Positions 38,194 through 52,084 of a stretch of 64,000 nt of DNA are shown here, in pieces; the first letter of the stretch is position 1; each line of letters starts with the position of its first letter. The position numbers were made by a program, and so were the translations under genes. The DNA lies in contig JAQFVV010012673.1 in NCBI GenBank assembly GCA_028023455.1, positions 1,160,567-1,224,566 on the forward strand, read 5' to 3'. Source of the DNA: Epiperipatus broadwayi (Eukaryota; Onychophora; Udeonychophora; Euonychophora; Peripatidae). The notes under the pieces are model-generated. The model saw nothing but the letters and a program-made list of their open reading frames with translations, was not told the origin of the DNA and did not search any database.

Positions 38194-39418
38194 TTTTATT
38201 TATTGCGCACTAAAAAGCCAAAAATAATTGTTTACTTCAACCACAATTGAGGTATTTCACATTAAATGCTTTGGAAGTGAGAACTAAGAAAAGCATAAAA
38301 TGAAATCCTTATATGAAGTGAGAAAGAAAATGAAATTATTATATGCTTAAGATAGTAAGCTGAGCATGCTTTTATTATCTCTATAATTATATTATAATCT
38401 TAGCAATATGGTCATAAAGTGGAGGTGAATGTTAATTTAAAATATATGTAAATAATAATGCAAATGAGTGAGTTTACATGACCTACTTTTAGAGAGAGAG
38501 GAAACATAATTATTTTTGTTTATGGCATTTACATTTTAGGCAATATGTCAGGTAAATTTTATCTACAATTTTGTATCATTGAATTCTAAATATACCAAAT
38601 GAGGCCATGTAGGTTTTAAGGAATGGGCAAGATTATTTTCATTATCCAAAAACATAGATTTATGGCCTGGAGTGTTTTTGGCATGACTATATACATAGTG
38701 GTACTGTGCAACTCTTGTTACTAGGCCAGCATGGTATTTGCCAAAATAGACTGCATTATTACAGGAGATCTTGTACATAATTTGAGGAGTCTGTTAAGGA
38801 CTAAGTTTATCTTTGGGGTTATTAATTAAGCAGTTTAGTGCAGGTGAGATATGGAGGTTAATTCTGTAAATTTTTGAGCAAATATTGTTTATACTTCTGG
38901 ACACACTGGGTATATAAGGAAGTGAAATCCAGGATTTAATGTAAATTGAGATGGGTTTGGATTTTATTTTATCATTAAATCTTTTAACAGTATTAATGAG
39001 CAGCCTGTATTTTATATCCAAAATGGTATAGGTTTATGATATAGTTGTCAATGTTGATTTTGTAATCTCATTTGAATTTTCACAAACTGAGGTTTCTGTT
39101 TAGAAAAACTTTAAGACCTGCAAAATTATGTGAATTGGGTGTTAAGAAATATTGGTGTATTATGACTCATCTGAAAAGGCTATTTATTTTTCATCTGAAA
39201 TAAAAATGTGACATGTTTGGAAATTAATTAATTCAATCACTATTTTTTATATTTGATATGAAATAAAAACATGGGGTATTTAAAAATTGATTAAATTAAT
39301 TAATTAATTTTGGGATATTCCTCCACCTTTTTACTTTTTTTCCAAATTAAGTATAAAAATTCCAATTGTGGTTGAAAAAAATAATTATTTTCGGCTTTTT
39401 AGTGCACAGTAAATAAAA
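38194..39418 (-). mobile_element. Penelope-like element remnant with inverted terminal repeats
   Basis: 38194-38249 (TTTTATTTATTGCGCACTAA, AAAGCCAAAAATAATTG, TTTACTTCAACCACAATTG) is the inverse of 39363-39418, with few mismatches. Between them on the minus strand is a PLE C-terminal region, listed separately. PLEs can carry terminal repeats in direct or inverted orientation, so the ends may belong to the element. Outside the pair no similarity continues. Confidence 0.65.
38563..39021 (-). pseudogene. PLE C-terminal (linker and GIY-YIG-like) fragment
   Basis: The minus-strand frame 39021-38794 contains RLLINTVKRFNDK and SWISLPYIPSVSRSINNIC, the linker typical of PLEs before the nuclease. After a frame break, 38778-38563 starts MYKISCNNAVYFGKYHAGL, matching the VYKIPC...YIGxT pattern with FGK in place of IGQ, and continues with SHAKNTPGHK. 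This is a different PLE lineage from the copies at 13745 and 29430. No RT is present. Confidence 0.65.
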
Positions 39419-40529
39419 GAATTCATTACAAATTATATATATATATAGTATTTTTACCTTTTTAATATTTGAATCTTTTTTACAATTATTTCACAGCCTG
39501 AATATTGGAAGAAAACTAGCACTCATTGAAAATCTATTCCAACATTATTTTGTTTAGAAAGAAAATAATTTTAAAAAATAAACTTTAACAGTCAAGAGAA
39601 ATAATAATTTCATCCATTTAAAAAAAAAAAAAAAACATTTATAGTCAAGATAATATGAAAATTGTTTTTATTTCTAATTTAGTTTATTATCAATACTTTT
39701 TACTGGAAGCATCTCACAAATATCACTGCAAGCTTACTAAACCAATAACAAAGTATTTGAAATTTGCTCCTGCAAGAGTATTAGGTTGAACAAAAAACTG
39801 GGTTGTTATAGTGCATTGTTAGTGATTATTGACATATGTACAAAATTTGAAGAAAATTCATTTGATGGAAGTATTATAAAAATTGATTACAAAATGTATA
39901 ATTTACTCTAAATAAATAAATAGAGTTTCCAAGTTTAAAAAAACTGTTCATAAATAGGTAACTCTTTGCAATTAATCTCATTAATGTAAATATAATTATT
40001 GAATAATTTAAAAAAAATTAATTTGGCTTACAAATCAGTATAAAACACCCAGCACAAATATCTTAATAACCAGGCCAAAATCAACACAGAATCCAAGACT
40101 ATATTCTTGGAACATAAGATCCAATATGGTCATGTCTTTGAGTCTGAGGGCTAGTATAGTGTGTTCTAAAAGAGATACCAAAAAGTAAAAAAGTCAAGTG
40201 TGGCTGCCATATAACCAATAATGCACATGCTATTAATAAAAAATGAGACTTGTATATTTTTGTCAAAAAAGTGAATTATGAAATTTCAATAAATTACTAC
40301 ATTTTTCCAGGGAATATTTAAATACTATGGTATAATGGATATCATCTGTTTTAATGTTGCATTATTATAAATATGACTAGTGGATAGTTTAAAGCATGTT
40401 AATAATATTATTTATGGATAAAAAAAATTTATCCTTAAGAAACATGGCAAACATGTTGACATCAAATTACAAGTACTGAAAGGAAAGAAAGTAAATAAAT
40501 AGTGACAGTTATATCTTGTAAAAAAGTAA
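39419..40529. other. Unannotated AT-rich stretch
   Basis: Contains a poly(A) run at about 39620-39635 and a small (AT)n near 39436. No gene recognised. Confidence 0.4.
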
Positions 40530-40860
40530 AAAAACACTATTGGAATTTTATTTGAATGATAAAAATGTTTAAATGATATTCTACCTATAATTTAAAAAAA
40601 AAGTGAAATCAATGAAAAAAGTCAAAAAAACAATTTTGAAATTTTATTTGAATAATAGAAATGCAGAGAAGAAGACTAGAGCTCTGATGAAGACTGGTGG
40701 ACAGTCAAAACTGTAAGGAAAATAAAGAAAATTTTAAGAAAATTTGTTTGCATTGAAGTGTATATGAAAAAAGTGTTATAAGAAATGTATATATATATAT
40801 GATAATAATAGAAATGTTTAAATGATATTCTACCTGCAATTTAAAAAATGTGAACTCCAT
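40530..40860. repeat. Local diverged repeats
   Basis: A block with AAATGTTTAAATGATATTCTACCT then (T/C)(A/G)TAATTTAAAAAA-like sequence is present at about 40560-40600 and 40815-40850, and the preceding GAATTTTATTTGAAT(G/A)AT at about 40541 and 40640. Noncoding, old local duplications. Confidence 0.55.
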
Positions 40861-43464
40861 TTTCTTTTAGAAAATGAAATGTCTTATTTCTGGGAGTTCA
40901 TATAAAGTTCAAACACCTGAAGCAATAGCTAATAATATGATTCTTGAAGATTGATCTTTAAATTCAACTACTACATCATTGTGTTACATCATGTGGGATA
41001 TAATATATACTTTAATGCAGTCACCTGAATACCATATAGCTTACTGTTTAATAGTAATGAGCCTTGCTAAACATGTCAAATGTAATTAAATTGAATCATA
41101 GAACACTTAATTAATTCTACAAATATGTAGACTTAAGGTTGAATAGAACATGGAAATAATTTTGCAACCTAATCATTTTTAAAATCATTTATATAAAATT
41201 AAAATAAACAAAAGCGGTATGTCACCTAGTGTAAGATTTAGTAACTAGTAACTGAAATATAAAAGTTTTCAAAACATTTCTGTCTAGTGCTTTCTTATCC
41301 AGTATCTCCAGTAATGTTGAGTCTTTCATCAATGGAGGGGGGGTATAGGATCTTGCAACAATGTTACTATATCTTTAGAAACTTATGCATCTTCTTTCTA
41401 ACCATCGTTTATCTCCCTTTAATGTAATGAAAGCCATAATTTTAAAACTAGTCTTGATATTGGTTAGGACAGCATTGGATAGACATTTATTAACCATTAC
41501 TGCCTTGCGTGTATTAGTTACTAAAGATTACATTAGGTGGCACACTTGTGTGAAGAAAAATTATATTGCTGTCACACCATTGAGTAAACTAGAGCCGTGT
41601 GGTAGAGTTATGTGATATTTTGTTATACAAATGAATTGTTTTATTGGAAGTCAAAAGATACATATGTTCTCCAAGGTTTACATAGATATGAGTTGTGAGA
41701 GTCGATTGCTTCATGGATGTCCAGGATTCAAATGTCCATTATTATTAAAGTCCCAGATGATCTTCAGGTTTTCCACCTTATATGAGTGTTCCATCTTTAG
41801 TATTTAAGCTTTATTCAATTGAAGATGGACTAATCTTTCCGAGGTTGTAAAATGAGGTTAAAAGATGGGTTTCTAAGAAACCCAACAAGTAATTTATATT
41901 GGTATTAGATGTAGTTGGAGATTCATGAATTTCCAGATATTTTATAACTAAAGTATTTTAAAAATGTTAGCAATATTTAAAAAAAAACAATTTACATTCA
42001 CCTCATTATTATTATGAAAACATTTTTTCTTCTACCTCAATAAATAAGATTAACAGTATTTCAGATAGTGTTAATAATTATGTGTGTAAATATACATTAT
42101 TAATTTCAATATTATTATATAAATGAAAATATACCTGAAACAAAAAAAAATGTTTTGAAAATGAGCAAAAACTTATCTCTTCTTTAAAAGTGTAACATAA
42201 AAATTTATTGCTAAATTGTGGAAAGAGATGCTACATTTTAAAGCTATTCTTATCTTTTGATTCATATCTGCCATTTAGATATAGAAAAAAAAATAGTTAT
42301 AAATTTATAATTCTAAAATTGCAACTGAGCAATGCATTAATTATATATAGACTTATAATTAATGTCATTATGATAACTCAGTATACAAATTAGTGATTGA
42401 AATATTAGTATTGTTACCAAGTGGATTGCATTCTTAAAAGGTTAAAGGTTAATCATGTTAAAAACACGTATTGCTCTCAGAAAAGGTGGAAATGATACTC
42501 TTATAAAAATATTATAAGAAACAATAATTAAAGTACTTATGAATATTTTATTAATAACATATTCATATTATGTTGTTAATTTGATTGTTTTTCATATGCT
42601 TTAGATAAAAGGATATGGACAAAGCACTGCCATTATAAAGTGATGATGATGATAACATGAAGTGAGGCAATGTTATTTAAAAGAAATATATTGTTTGCTA
42701 GATTGACTATATTACCATCTATCTTTGCAACATATATCTGATCAATTTTTATTTACATACAAAAAAAAAAACGAAAACAAACAAATCACACAATTTTCTT
42801 CATTCACTTTTAACTTCTGCACTAATGACAACAATTGATTTTAAAGACTACATTTTACACCCATCAGTAAAGTTCTTATATAATCAATGGACACCAGATA
42901 ATAATATTCCAAATCCACAGATCATTTCTAACAACTGATCCTTTTTTCGCAAGGAACATCTAATGGAATGCTATTTACCAGAAATTAATTTTGGGTTTAA
43001 ATCTAGAACTATATATATGTAAGGTCCATTAATTACATAAAAGCACAGTAGATGACTTCTGAATATAGGAGATTACATATCCCACAAAAAAAAATTTCGC
43101 TTGCCAGAAAGTAACCTATAGGCTCAATGATTTAACACTAGCCATATAAAAACATTACTTACTTAACCTCACAATAGATGGAGCTGGAATAAAATACAGT
43201 GATTGTTGCTTTTTATGCTTTTTCATCTTTAAGTTAAAATATTACAGTTTAATGCTTTTCAATATTGAATGACCATGTGTCTGAAACATTTATATTTGAA
43301 TTCCAGATTATTGCAAGGAAGAATAATTCTGCAACCATAAGGTGGCATTTTATGTCTAATTCCATTTCACCTAAACTCCAATATCTTTTTAGCAATAAAA
43401 TTTATAAATTGAACGAAATCCTCTACCAGGTGGATATTTTTAATTATTATTCCTTGTAACAGTT
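40861..43464. other. Unannotated AT-rich stretch
   Basis: About 2.6 kb without a gene that I can support. Short open frames at 41385-41615, 42208-42393 and 43265-43459 lack domains, composition bias or context. Near 41300 there is a faint relic of the family R core (CTTTCATCAATGGAGG). Confidence 0.4.
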
Positions 43465-43737
43465 TTGTCAATGTTAAACCATTGAATTTAGTTAAAAATC
43501 TTTATTCTAGCCTAAAACTCAGATACTTTTACTATCAATCCTGTGGCATTTTTTTGCCAATGTCCAACCTTTGATTTTAGTATAAAACCTTTTTGGGTAC
43601 TAAAAATCAGATACTTCTAGTATTACCCCTGGTGGCAGTTTCCATCAATGTTCAATCTTTTATTTTAATATAAAATCTGTCAGCCAAAGTGTCAGTTTTT
43701 GTTAATGTTCAAACTTTATTCTGTAACTAAAAATCAA
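43465..43737. repeat. Degenerate tandem repeat, period about 89 bp
   Basis: Three to four diverged units share CAATGTTCAA, a TTTAGTATAAAA-like block, TAAAAATCAGATACTT and a CCTGGTGGCA-like block (starts near 43466, 43557, 43646 and 43705; the last is partial). No coding potential. Confidence 0.6.
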
Positions 43738-44264
43738 TAAATTGGACATCATTTCTCAGAAATTTAAATTTACAGACAAAAAATCATTAAAAAAAATCAT
43801 ATTTACAGTTTACAAATATTGAAAAAATGAGTACCTTGTAAGACCAATGGTTTTTTTTTTTAATCAATGCACACTGGAAAGGAAAAAAATCAAGCATGAG
43901 ATTCCAGATAATAAGACTCAAGAAAAATTAACAAAGTCGTTGTTGATAAAAACAGTAATGTGATGTGATGTGATGTACTGTAGCTTCTTCTTAAAGGAAG
44001 GCAAGAATCTCTCAGCAATTATACCCAGAGAAACCTGTTAGCTACTTAACTTTACATTCTACAGTCTAAGTTTTCCCATATTCTGCTTCATCCCATTTCC
44101 ACAACATAATCTTTGTCAACTCTATGGCATTTATATCTAAATCCCCCTTATCTTTTTCCAAACCCAGCATAAAAACCAGTAATCCACTTTCTGTATAATC
44201 ACTTTTTTCATATTTATTCTTCCATAACTTCATTATATGTGCCCTTTCTGCTTTCAAGCATTTA
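43738..44264. other. Unannotated stretch
   Basis: Includes a short (GATGT)n-like run at about 43958-43976. No gene recognised. Confidence 0.4.
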
Positions 44265-44370
44265 TAGTACCAAACTCTTCATACAGTAGTGCCACCCAGT
44301 GTAAGCCTTAATAATCAATGAATGCAAGAAAGTTTGTGCATAAAATCTCATAGTACTTACATATTAATTC
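44265..44370. repeat. Family R end fragment
   Basis: ACTCTTCATACAGTAGTGCC, ACCCAGTGTAAGCC, AATCAATGAATGCA and AGTTTGTGCATAAAATC follow the left terminal repeat of the element at 35886-35960 and then stop. A solitary end. Confidence 0.65.
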
Positions 44371-45191
44371 TGTAATGTAGAGGAGATAGTCTGCCTTTTC
44401 ACATCCACAATAAATGTGTAATCTTGCGATTATGTCAAATAAACCCTGCAATCTCATCCAGTTACATGTTTTTTGCAATAAGTTTGCACTCTCAGTTATT
44501 GTCCAGATTTTGTTCTGACAAGATCTTTAAAACTATGAATTACATTTTTAACTATATCTGACTTTATTTGTATTCATAGTTTTGATTCAACAATTTTTAC
44601 TTCCATTTGTATTTATAGTTTTAAGTGAGTACATTTGATTTCATTTTCATAATTTCCTCATTAGTATTCCATTTCTTTTTTCTTGTTTTAAAAATAGTAC
44701 CAAATGATGACAATTTAGAATGTACTTGCTACTGAAATGAATGTTGTTTTATATTTTCAAGAAAACATAAAATTGAACGCCCTAACAAAATTATCAAAAT
44801 TGATGAGAACCTTTTCACACACACACAAAAAACAACCATGCAGAGTAAATTGTTCATGAACAGTGGATGATTGGTGGCTTATTCAGGGAGACTGATAAAC
44901 GTTTTATCATGATGACTAATGATAGAACAGAACTGTCATGAAAAACATCAAACAAACAAAGTGCTGAATTACGAAATGCTGGTTACAATAATTTTCATGT
45001 GAAGTACAAGTATAATCATGTGTTAAGTAAGTGTGCAATTTGGGAAAAATAAAAATTTTATTTTCCATTTTGAGGGAAAAAAGTATCCACTTAATATCAA
45101 GTAGAACAGGCAAATTGTTTCATCACGATAATTCCTGTTATATATTACATGGTAAGTACTGTATCTGCATATTTTAGAGTTGTTTTTATCA
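44371..45191. other. Unannotated stretch
   Basis: AT-rich with a short (CA)n at about 44817-44828. No gene recognised. Confidence 0.4.
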
Positions 45192-45284
45192 TGTGTATAG
45201 CATCAGCTGGGAAGCAAACCCGCTAACCCGGGACAACTGCTTATAAAGCAGCCATCGCTGACCTCTCGACAACCAATGCTTGAC
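45192..45284 (-). repeat. tRNA-derived SINE, family B
   Basis: Minus strand reads GTCAAGCATTGGTTGTCGAG, then CTGC...GCAG arm, CCCGGGTTAGCGGGTTTGCT and TCCCAGCTGATGCT. Close to the copy at 17781-17874, including the shared CGAGAGGTCAG(C/T)GA segment, which suggests a subfamily. Confidence 0.75.
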
Positions 45285-45719
45285 TATTTTAGAGTTTTTT
45301 GTATAATATTTTAAGCTATTTTGTAATTTAGTGATTGTTTTGTCCATATTTAAAGTAATCTTTGGGAATTACATAATGGTGTGTCATATTTTAGATTTTT
45401 TAATGCCAAATCAATATTTTCAGTACTGTTAAAAATGTACTTTTTAAGGATTGATTTTTGGGTGAAATTCATATTTTTAGTATTGTTAGATTTAATCTGG
45501 TGCAATTTCTGTCACACGTTAGAACTGCTATGCTTTTTCACATATGTATTCAGACTGCCGATAACCTTGTAAATCTTTTGAAAAAACATTATATACATGC
45601 GGACAATTTTGATGAATTTATCATTTTACCTTCATGCAAGATTCAAGCATAAACATTATTTAGTGAGATCATAAGATTGAAAAGTTATCAGTGAAGTGAT
45701 ATGAATGTGAAAAGGTGTG
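45285..45719. other. Unannotated stretch
   Basis: Overlapping short open frames at 45381-45652 have no recognisable features. No gene called. Confidence 0.4.
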
Positions 45720-45900
45720 GCAGGTCTAATATATGTTACAGGACTAATACATAAATTCCAATCACCTCTAGTGCCTACTCATCTAATATCCCCAGACTAG
45801 TTTCTAGCTTGTGTTTTTATCAGTGAGTTAGGTGTGGATTTGAGAGAATTGCATTTAGACCTTAGATTCACATGTAACCCTCCAGTGACACCTTTTACTT
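45720..45900. repeat. Family R core fragment with hammerhead-like relic
   Basis: GTGCCTACTCATCTAATATC, CCCAGACTAGTTTCTAGCTT and ATCAGTGAG match the inverted core of 18540-18650 and 35975-36060. On the minus strand 45801-45823 gives CTGATAA, AAACACAAGCT, AGAAACTAGTCTGGG. Confidence 0.6.
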
Positions 45901-46044
45901 ATTCAGTTAACTATGAAGCTTGTGTAAGTATAAGAAATTGTATTCGTGTGTTGTTTTTGTTGATTTAAATTTATTTTTGAAATCTGAATGAATAAATGTG
46001 AAGTCTTGATAAATGTATAAAATTCTTATATAAAATATTAAAGA

Positions 46045-46131
46045 TGTCAAGCATTGGTGGCTGAGTGGTTAGCACAGCTGCCTTACAAGCAGTTGTCCCA
46101 GGGTTCGCTTCCTGGCCAACACTTTGACATA
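46045..46131 (+). repeat. tRNA-derived SINE, family B (best-preserved copy)
   Basis: TGTCAAGCATTGG opens the copy and CCAACACTTTGACAT closes it. Internal promoter blocks are GTGGCTGAGTGGTTAGC (A box region) and GGGTTCGCTTCC (B box, 46101-46112). A hairpin CTGC-CTTACAA-GCAG has the shape of an anticodon arm with a 7-base loop. It is followed by an A-rich tail (about 46132-46145). Non-coding; would be transcribed by RNA polymerase III and moved by a LINE. The extended acceptor-like pairing argues for a SINE rather than a functional tRNA gene. Confidence 0.8.
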
Positions 46132-46145
46132 TAAAAAAAATATTA

Positions 46146-46552
46146 AAGGTGGGTTATAATTTTTACAATATCTCAAAAGATAGTATATATCTAACTTTTG
46201 TTTTGATTTTAAATATTTATTATACAATTATTGTGTAAATCAATCATAAATCTTTAATAAACTAAACAAAAAGTAATTTCCTGATAGTAATTTCACAAAA
46301 CAGAGAACAAAAAATCAAACACATGGAAACTGGACAAAATTGTTTAGAACTTTACTTACTGTTGGGAAATACTAACCTCTTCTGATCTTTTTTAAAAATG
46401 AATGAAGGAAAAATATGAAAGTTGTATAGAAAAATGTTTCCAAGAATGACAATTATATGGGCAATCTCCAAGTTAAACTGTCACATAATATACTATAATT
46501 GCTAATTATAAATTTATTTAATGCACATTGATTACATAAGTAATATTTAGTA
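46146..46552. other. Unannotated AT-rich stretch
   Basis: No gene or recognised repeat. Confidence 0.4.
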
Positions 46553-48178
<1,626 letters not shown>

Positions 48179-49544
48179 ATATTACTTTTGAAATATAATA
48201 ACAAACATGATGATGATGATGATGATGATAATAATAATAATATAGTCATAGAAAAGGTAGTTTTTTTTAATATTTAATTCTAGTACTGCCCCACATGCCT
48301 CCAATATAATTAATATAACCATTCTGTGAGTATATTTATCAACTACCAAATATTACATTTGCTCCGAAAAGATGAAAATTAGTATAGTTGAATAATAATA
48401 ATAGTAATATTTTTTTAAATTAAATTATGCATCTTAAAAATTATTGACAGTTTTAATGCAATAGTTATCATTTGTAGATAAAACATAAAATTAAAAGAAA
48501 TGTTAACAAAAGTTTCTTAAAAGGAGCATACATTTTTATCAAAAAATAATAGCCTTATATACTACAGTTTTCCTTTTCATTCATCTGTAATGGCTTACTT
48601 TTGACATTAAATACAGTGATGAAAAAATTCCACACGTCAGTTTTAAAGAATTTCATCTCTTTGTTTTAATTTGTCTTTTTTTAATTTTTTTGTAAAAAAA
48701 ATAAAAAGTCCGAAAAACAAACTCTGCGTATCTAAGTATGTAAGTGCTAGCAGTCAATCTTTTCCCAAGTTTTCTGTCAGTTTTTCAAAGACTCGAAACT
48801 ATTTATCACTTAAAAACAACTCTTACAACTTTTAGCCACGTTTCAGATAATTTTCCACAAATACAAAATATTTCTCTAATTGTCTGAGAACCTAGACTGA
48901 CTGCTAAGAAATTAGAAAAACTGTGAAATTTTTCACTCAAACCTGAGTATTTTAATCTTCAAAAAACTGAAAACGGAAAGAAAATACTTTTAAATATGAA
49001 TCAATGCCTGCTTTCCGTGTGTTGAATGTGAGAATATTTTCTTTCTATTATAGGAGAAATTTGTCATTTTAATTCAATCTTATTAGAAAAGTATTCTTTA
49101 TATGTTTGTTCTAGTCTTAAAAATATATATTTGAACGGCTTCAAAATGTATTGAATATGAAATTATTTGAATAAGAAATAAGATATAATAGAGTCACTTT
49201 AACTAAGCATATACTTTAATATTAATTTTTGAAATCTAATATTTCCTACATGTTAGAATCATAATTATTTGAAGATTTAGATGTTGCCTTTCTGTGCTTC
49301 TATAGATTGTAATCATAAAAAAAGAACATAGATATTGGTTCGAACTAGTTATTGTTAAGATAGTATGTGAAAAAAAAGCAAATGATAAGAGAAAAATGTC
49401 ATTGACTAAAACGGAACACATGATGAAACCAATACCTAAGATCACTTACATAAATTAGAAAAAAGGTCTACAAAATGTTATTTAGTGGGGAAATTTTGTA
49501 AACTCTGAATATAAAGCTAATATATATATATTTATATATATAAG
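48179..49544. other. Unannotated AT-rich stretch
   Basis: Contains a small (GAT)n/(AAT)n run at about 48208-48242. No gene recognised over about 1.3 kb. Confidence 0.4.
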
Positions 49545-50430
49545 GGATTTAAACTCCCTATGGATATTCAATCCAACTTATACAAGTGAAACACATGAGC
49601 ACATACATGTGGAAAAGGTAAATGATGTCCAATTTACATATATCATGCTGAACCAGCACTCATCATTTGGTCCAGATCATCATCTCCCACACATATGTAC
49701 AATCACTGCTCAGTTTATATTAAGATAACATATATCCAAGCTTTAATGGACTAGCTTCAATCTTCTCCACTGTACAATTCTTCAGCCATTTCATATCATT
49801 GAAAATCCAAGGATGAAATGCTCAAAACTCTTGACGATACAAATATTATTGTCATACTCATGTTGATCTTAAATCAATCTGACCTTCACATATAGGACCT
49901 TAATATGGCTATTTAATTATATAGAAGACGAAAGGGCATAATACAGGATGAATATGTAATACTTAAATACATGCATAATATCTATACTAAGTTTAATGTA
50001 AGGACTTGAACTCAGACTTTCAAATACCCCACACCTACTCCATTCATTTTATACAACTGATACACATTAGGGTCCTATGTGCAAGAAGTTATATTGACTT
50101 AAGATCAATATGGGTATGACAATAATATTGGCATCATCAAGGGCTTTGAGCATTTTATCCTTGGATTTTTAAGGATAGGGATGACTGCAGAGTTGAAGAG
50201 TGAACAGATTGAAGCTTGTCTATTGAAGTTTGAAAATTTTCTATCTTAATATAAACTGAACAATGATTGTATACATGTTTTGAAGATGGTGATCTAGACC
50301 AAGTCATGATGCTGGTTTAGCACAATGTATGTATATTGGAGATCATTTATCTTTTTCACATGCATGAGGTCATGTTTATCAGTTATATAAGTTCAGAGTT
50401 TCAAGTCCCTTGTAATTATATTAAGTTTAG
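49545..50430. repeat. Interspersed repeat family F, fold-back pair
   Basis: 49545-49910 is the reverse orientation (GGTCCAGATCATCATCTCCC, CTTTAATGGACTAGCTTCAA, ATCAATCTGACCTTCACATA) and 50050-50430 the forward orientation (GGTCCTATGTGCAAGAAG, GAAGCTTGTCTATTGAAGTT, TATATTGGAGATCATTTATC). The arms are separated by about 140 bp. Same arrangement as at 1-745. Confidence 0.75.
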
Positions 50431-50449
50431 TATAGACAATATACATATA

Positions 50450-50696
50450 TTTAAATATTATATATATATATCATAAGTCATTATGTCCCCTCATATGCAG
50501 AACCTTAAGCCAATTTAAATACACAGAAGAGAGATGGTAAGTATACAGGATGAATAAATAATTATTATAAATACTTCTAATCAAGATACAATTGGAGGGG
50601 AGTTTAATCAAGTCTTTCAAGATATCATTAGTCATCAACTTCATCTTATTGTAACTGATACTCATGACTACATAATGCAAAAAAAGATAAATGATC

Positions 50697-50758
<62 letters not shown>
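50450..50758 (-). repeat. Interspersed repeat family F, reverse copy cut by the LTR element
   Basis: This reverse copy ends in AAAGATAAATGATCTCCAAT followed by (AT)n (about 50700-50758). It continues on the other side of the LTR element at 61435-61495 with (AT)n, AATGCTGAAATAG and CAGTTGGACCAGATCATCAA. The LTR element therefore inserted into an AT microsatellite inside this repeat. Confidence 0.75.
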
Positions 50759-50762
<4 letters not shown>

Positions 50763-52053
50763 ACCTAATTAAAGGTCAATCACAGATCCAAATGTAACAA
50801 AAGTAAGAATCAAAAAAATTCAAGTATTGTAAAAATCTCAAATATTCCAGTATTGTTAAAAAATGTAACTTAATAAAGATGATCAAAACATCCAAATGTA
50901 TTTAATAATTATGAAACGATTCAAATATAAATCTCTATTTTATCTCCAAAAGATTCCAATATAAATATCTAGCTCAATAAACGAAAAATGCATTGTAGAT
51001 TTTATATCAAAAGAGAAGAATTATTTAACATGAGTAGTGGCTATTAAACCAAAGATCAGACTTAGTTATCTATCATATTATGGGTCATTGGATGAAATGA
51101 AACATATTTCTATCATTAGATTTCTCAAGATATCACAGTATCAATAATTATAAACAAATTATGAAGAAAGAACTACTATAACTCAGTTATATGGAAATCA
51201 CATGAGGTGAGTACACTAGTATTTCAATAAAAGATAACTCAGGTATAGGGACAGTAGATTCCATCCACTTTCATTTCTTGGTTTGATGTTAAGTGCATGT
51301 TTAAACAAATACTAAGTGAATATGGTCTAGCAGGGCACCACTAGATTATTTGAATCTAGACACAGTTATATCTAATAACCTTTCACATATACCGGGTTCG
51401 AATCCCCTTTTTGGTACTTTATTTCTAATAAAAATGGGAGATTTTGCTTTTTGAGCCATCTCACTATATGCACTAATATTTAGGTAAAAGTAAAACATCT
51501 TTAAACCAAAGTGGAGTATATTAGACATAAATCATTTCTTAGATCTTAGCATAACAAATGTTTTTCAATATTTTTATAAGTTTACTAGCTCAGATTATAT
51601 ATAACTAATTTAGGATGGCAATTCACTCATCCTTGCATGAAATAGATGATGGGATGTGGTTATAATAATACTAAGAAATCACTAAATATTATGAAATTAA
51701 TATTTATTTATGGCCTTTAAACATTTAAACAGCTCATTAATTAAAACATTGATGATGATGATGATGATGATAATAATAATGATAATGACAAGGGTTTCAA
51801 CTACAGCTCTAGGACTAAGCTTAAACATAAAACTAATTTTTACAAAGAAATTCATAATTATTGCTTAATTTTAGCATATTTACTTATATCTTAAATAACT
51901 GATATTCAACCACTGATGATGAGGAATGATCACATTTAACAAAGACTACACTTAATGAAATATATACACCTCCTTTAATAAAACAAACTAATATTTATTA
52001 CTGCATTTCTAACATATACATAAAAATTTCTAGATAAACATGAAAATTGATAG

Positions 52054-52084
<31 letters not shown>

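Noticed and set aside
46045-46131. Functional tRNA gene
   Set aside because: Extended pairing outside the tRNA body, an A-rich tail and several diverged relatives make it a SINE copy.
51330-51420. tRNA-like block inside both LTRs
   Set aside because: Has a B-box match but no clear A box or cloverleaf; noted in the LTR entry rather than called as a SINE.
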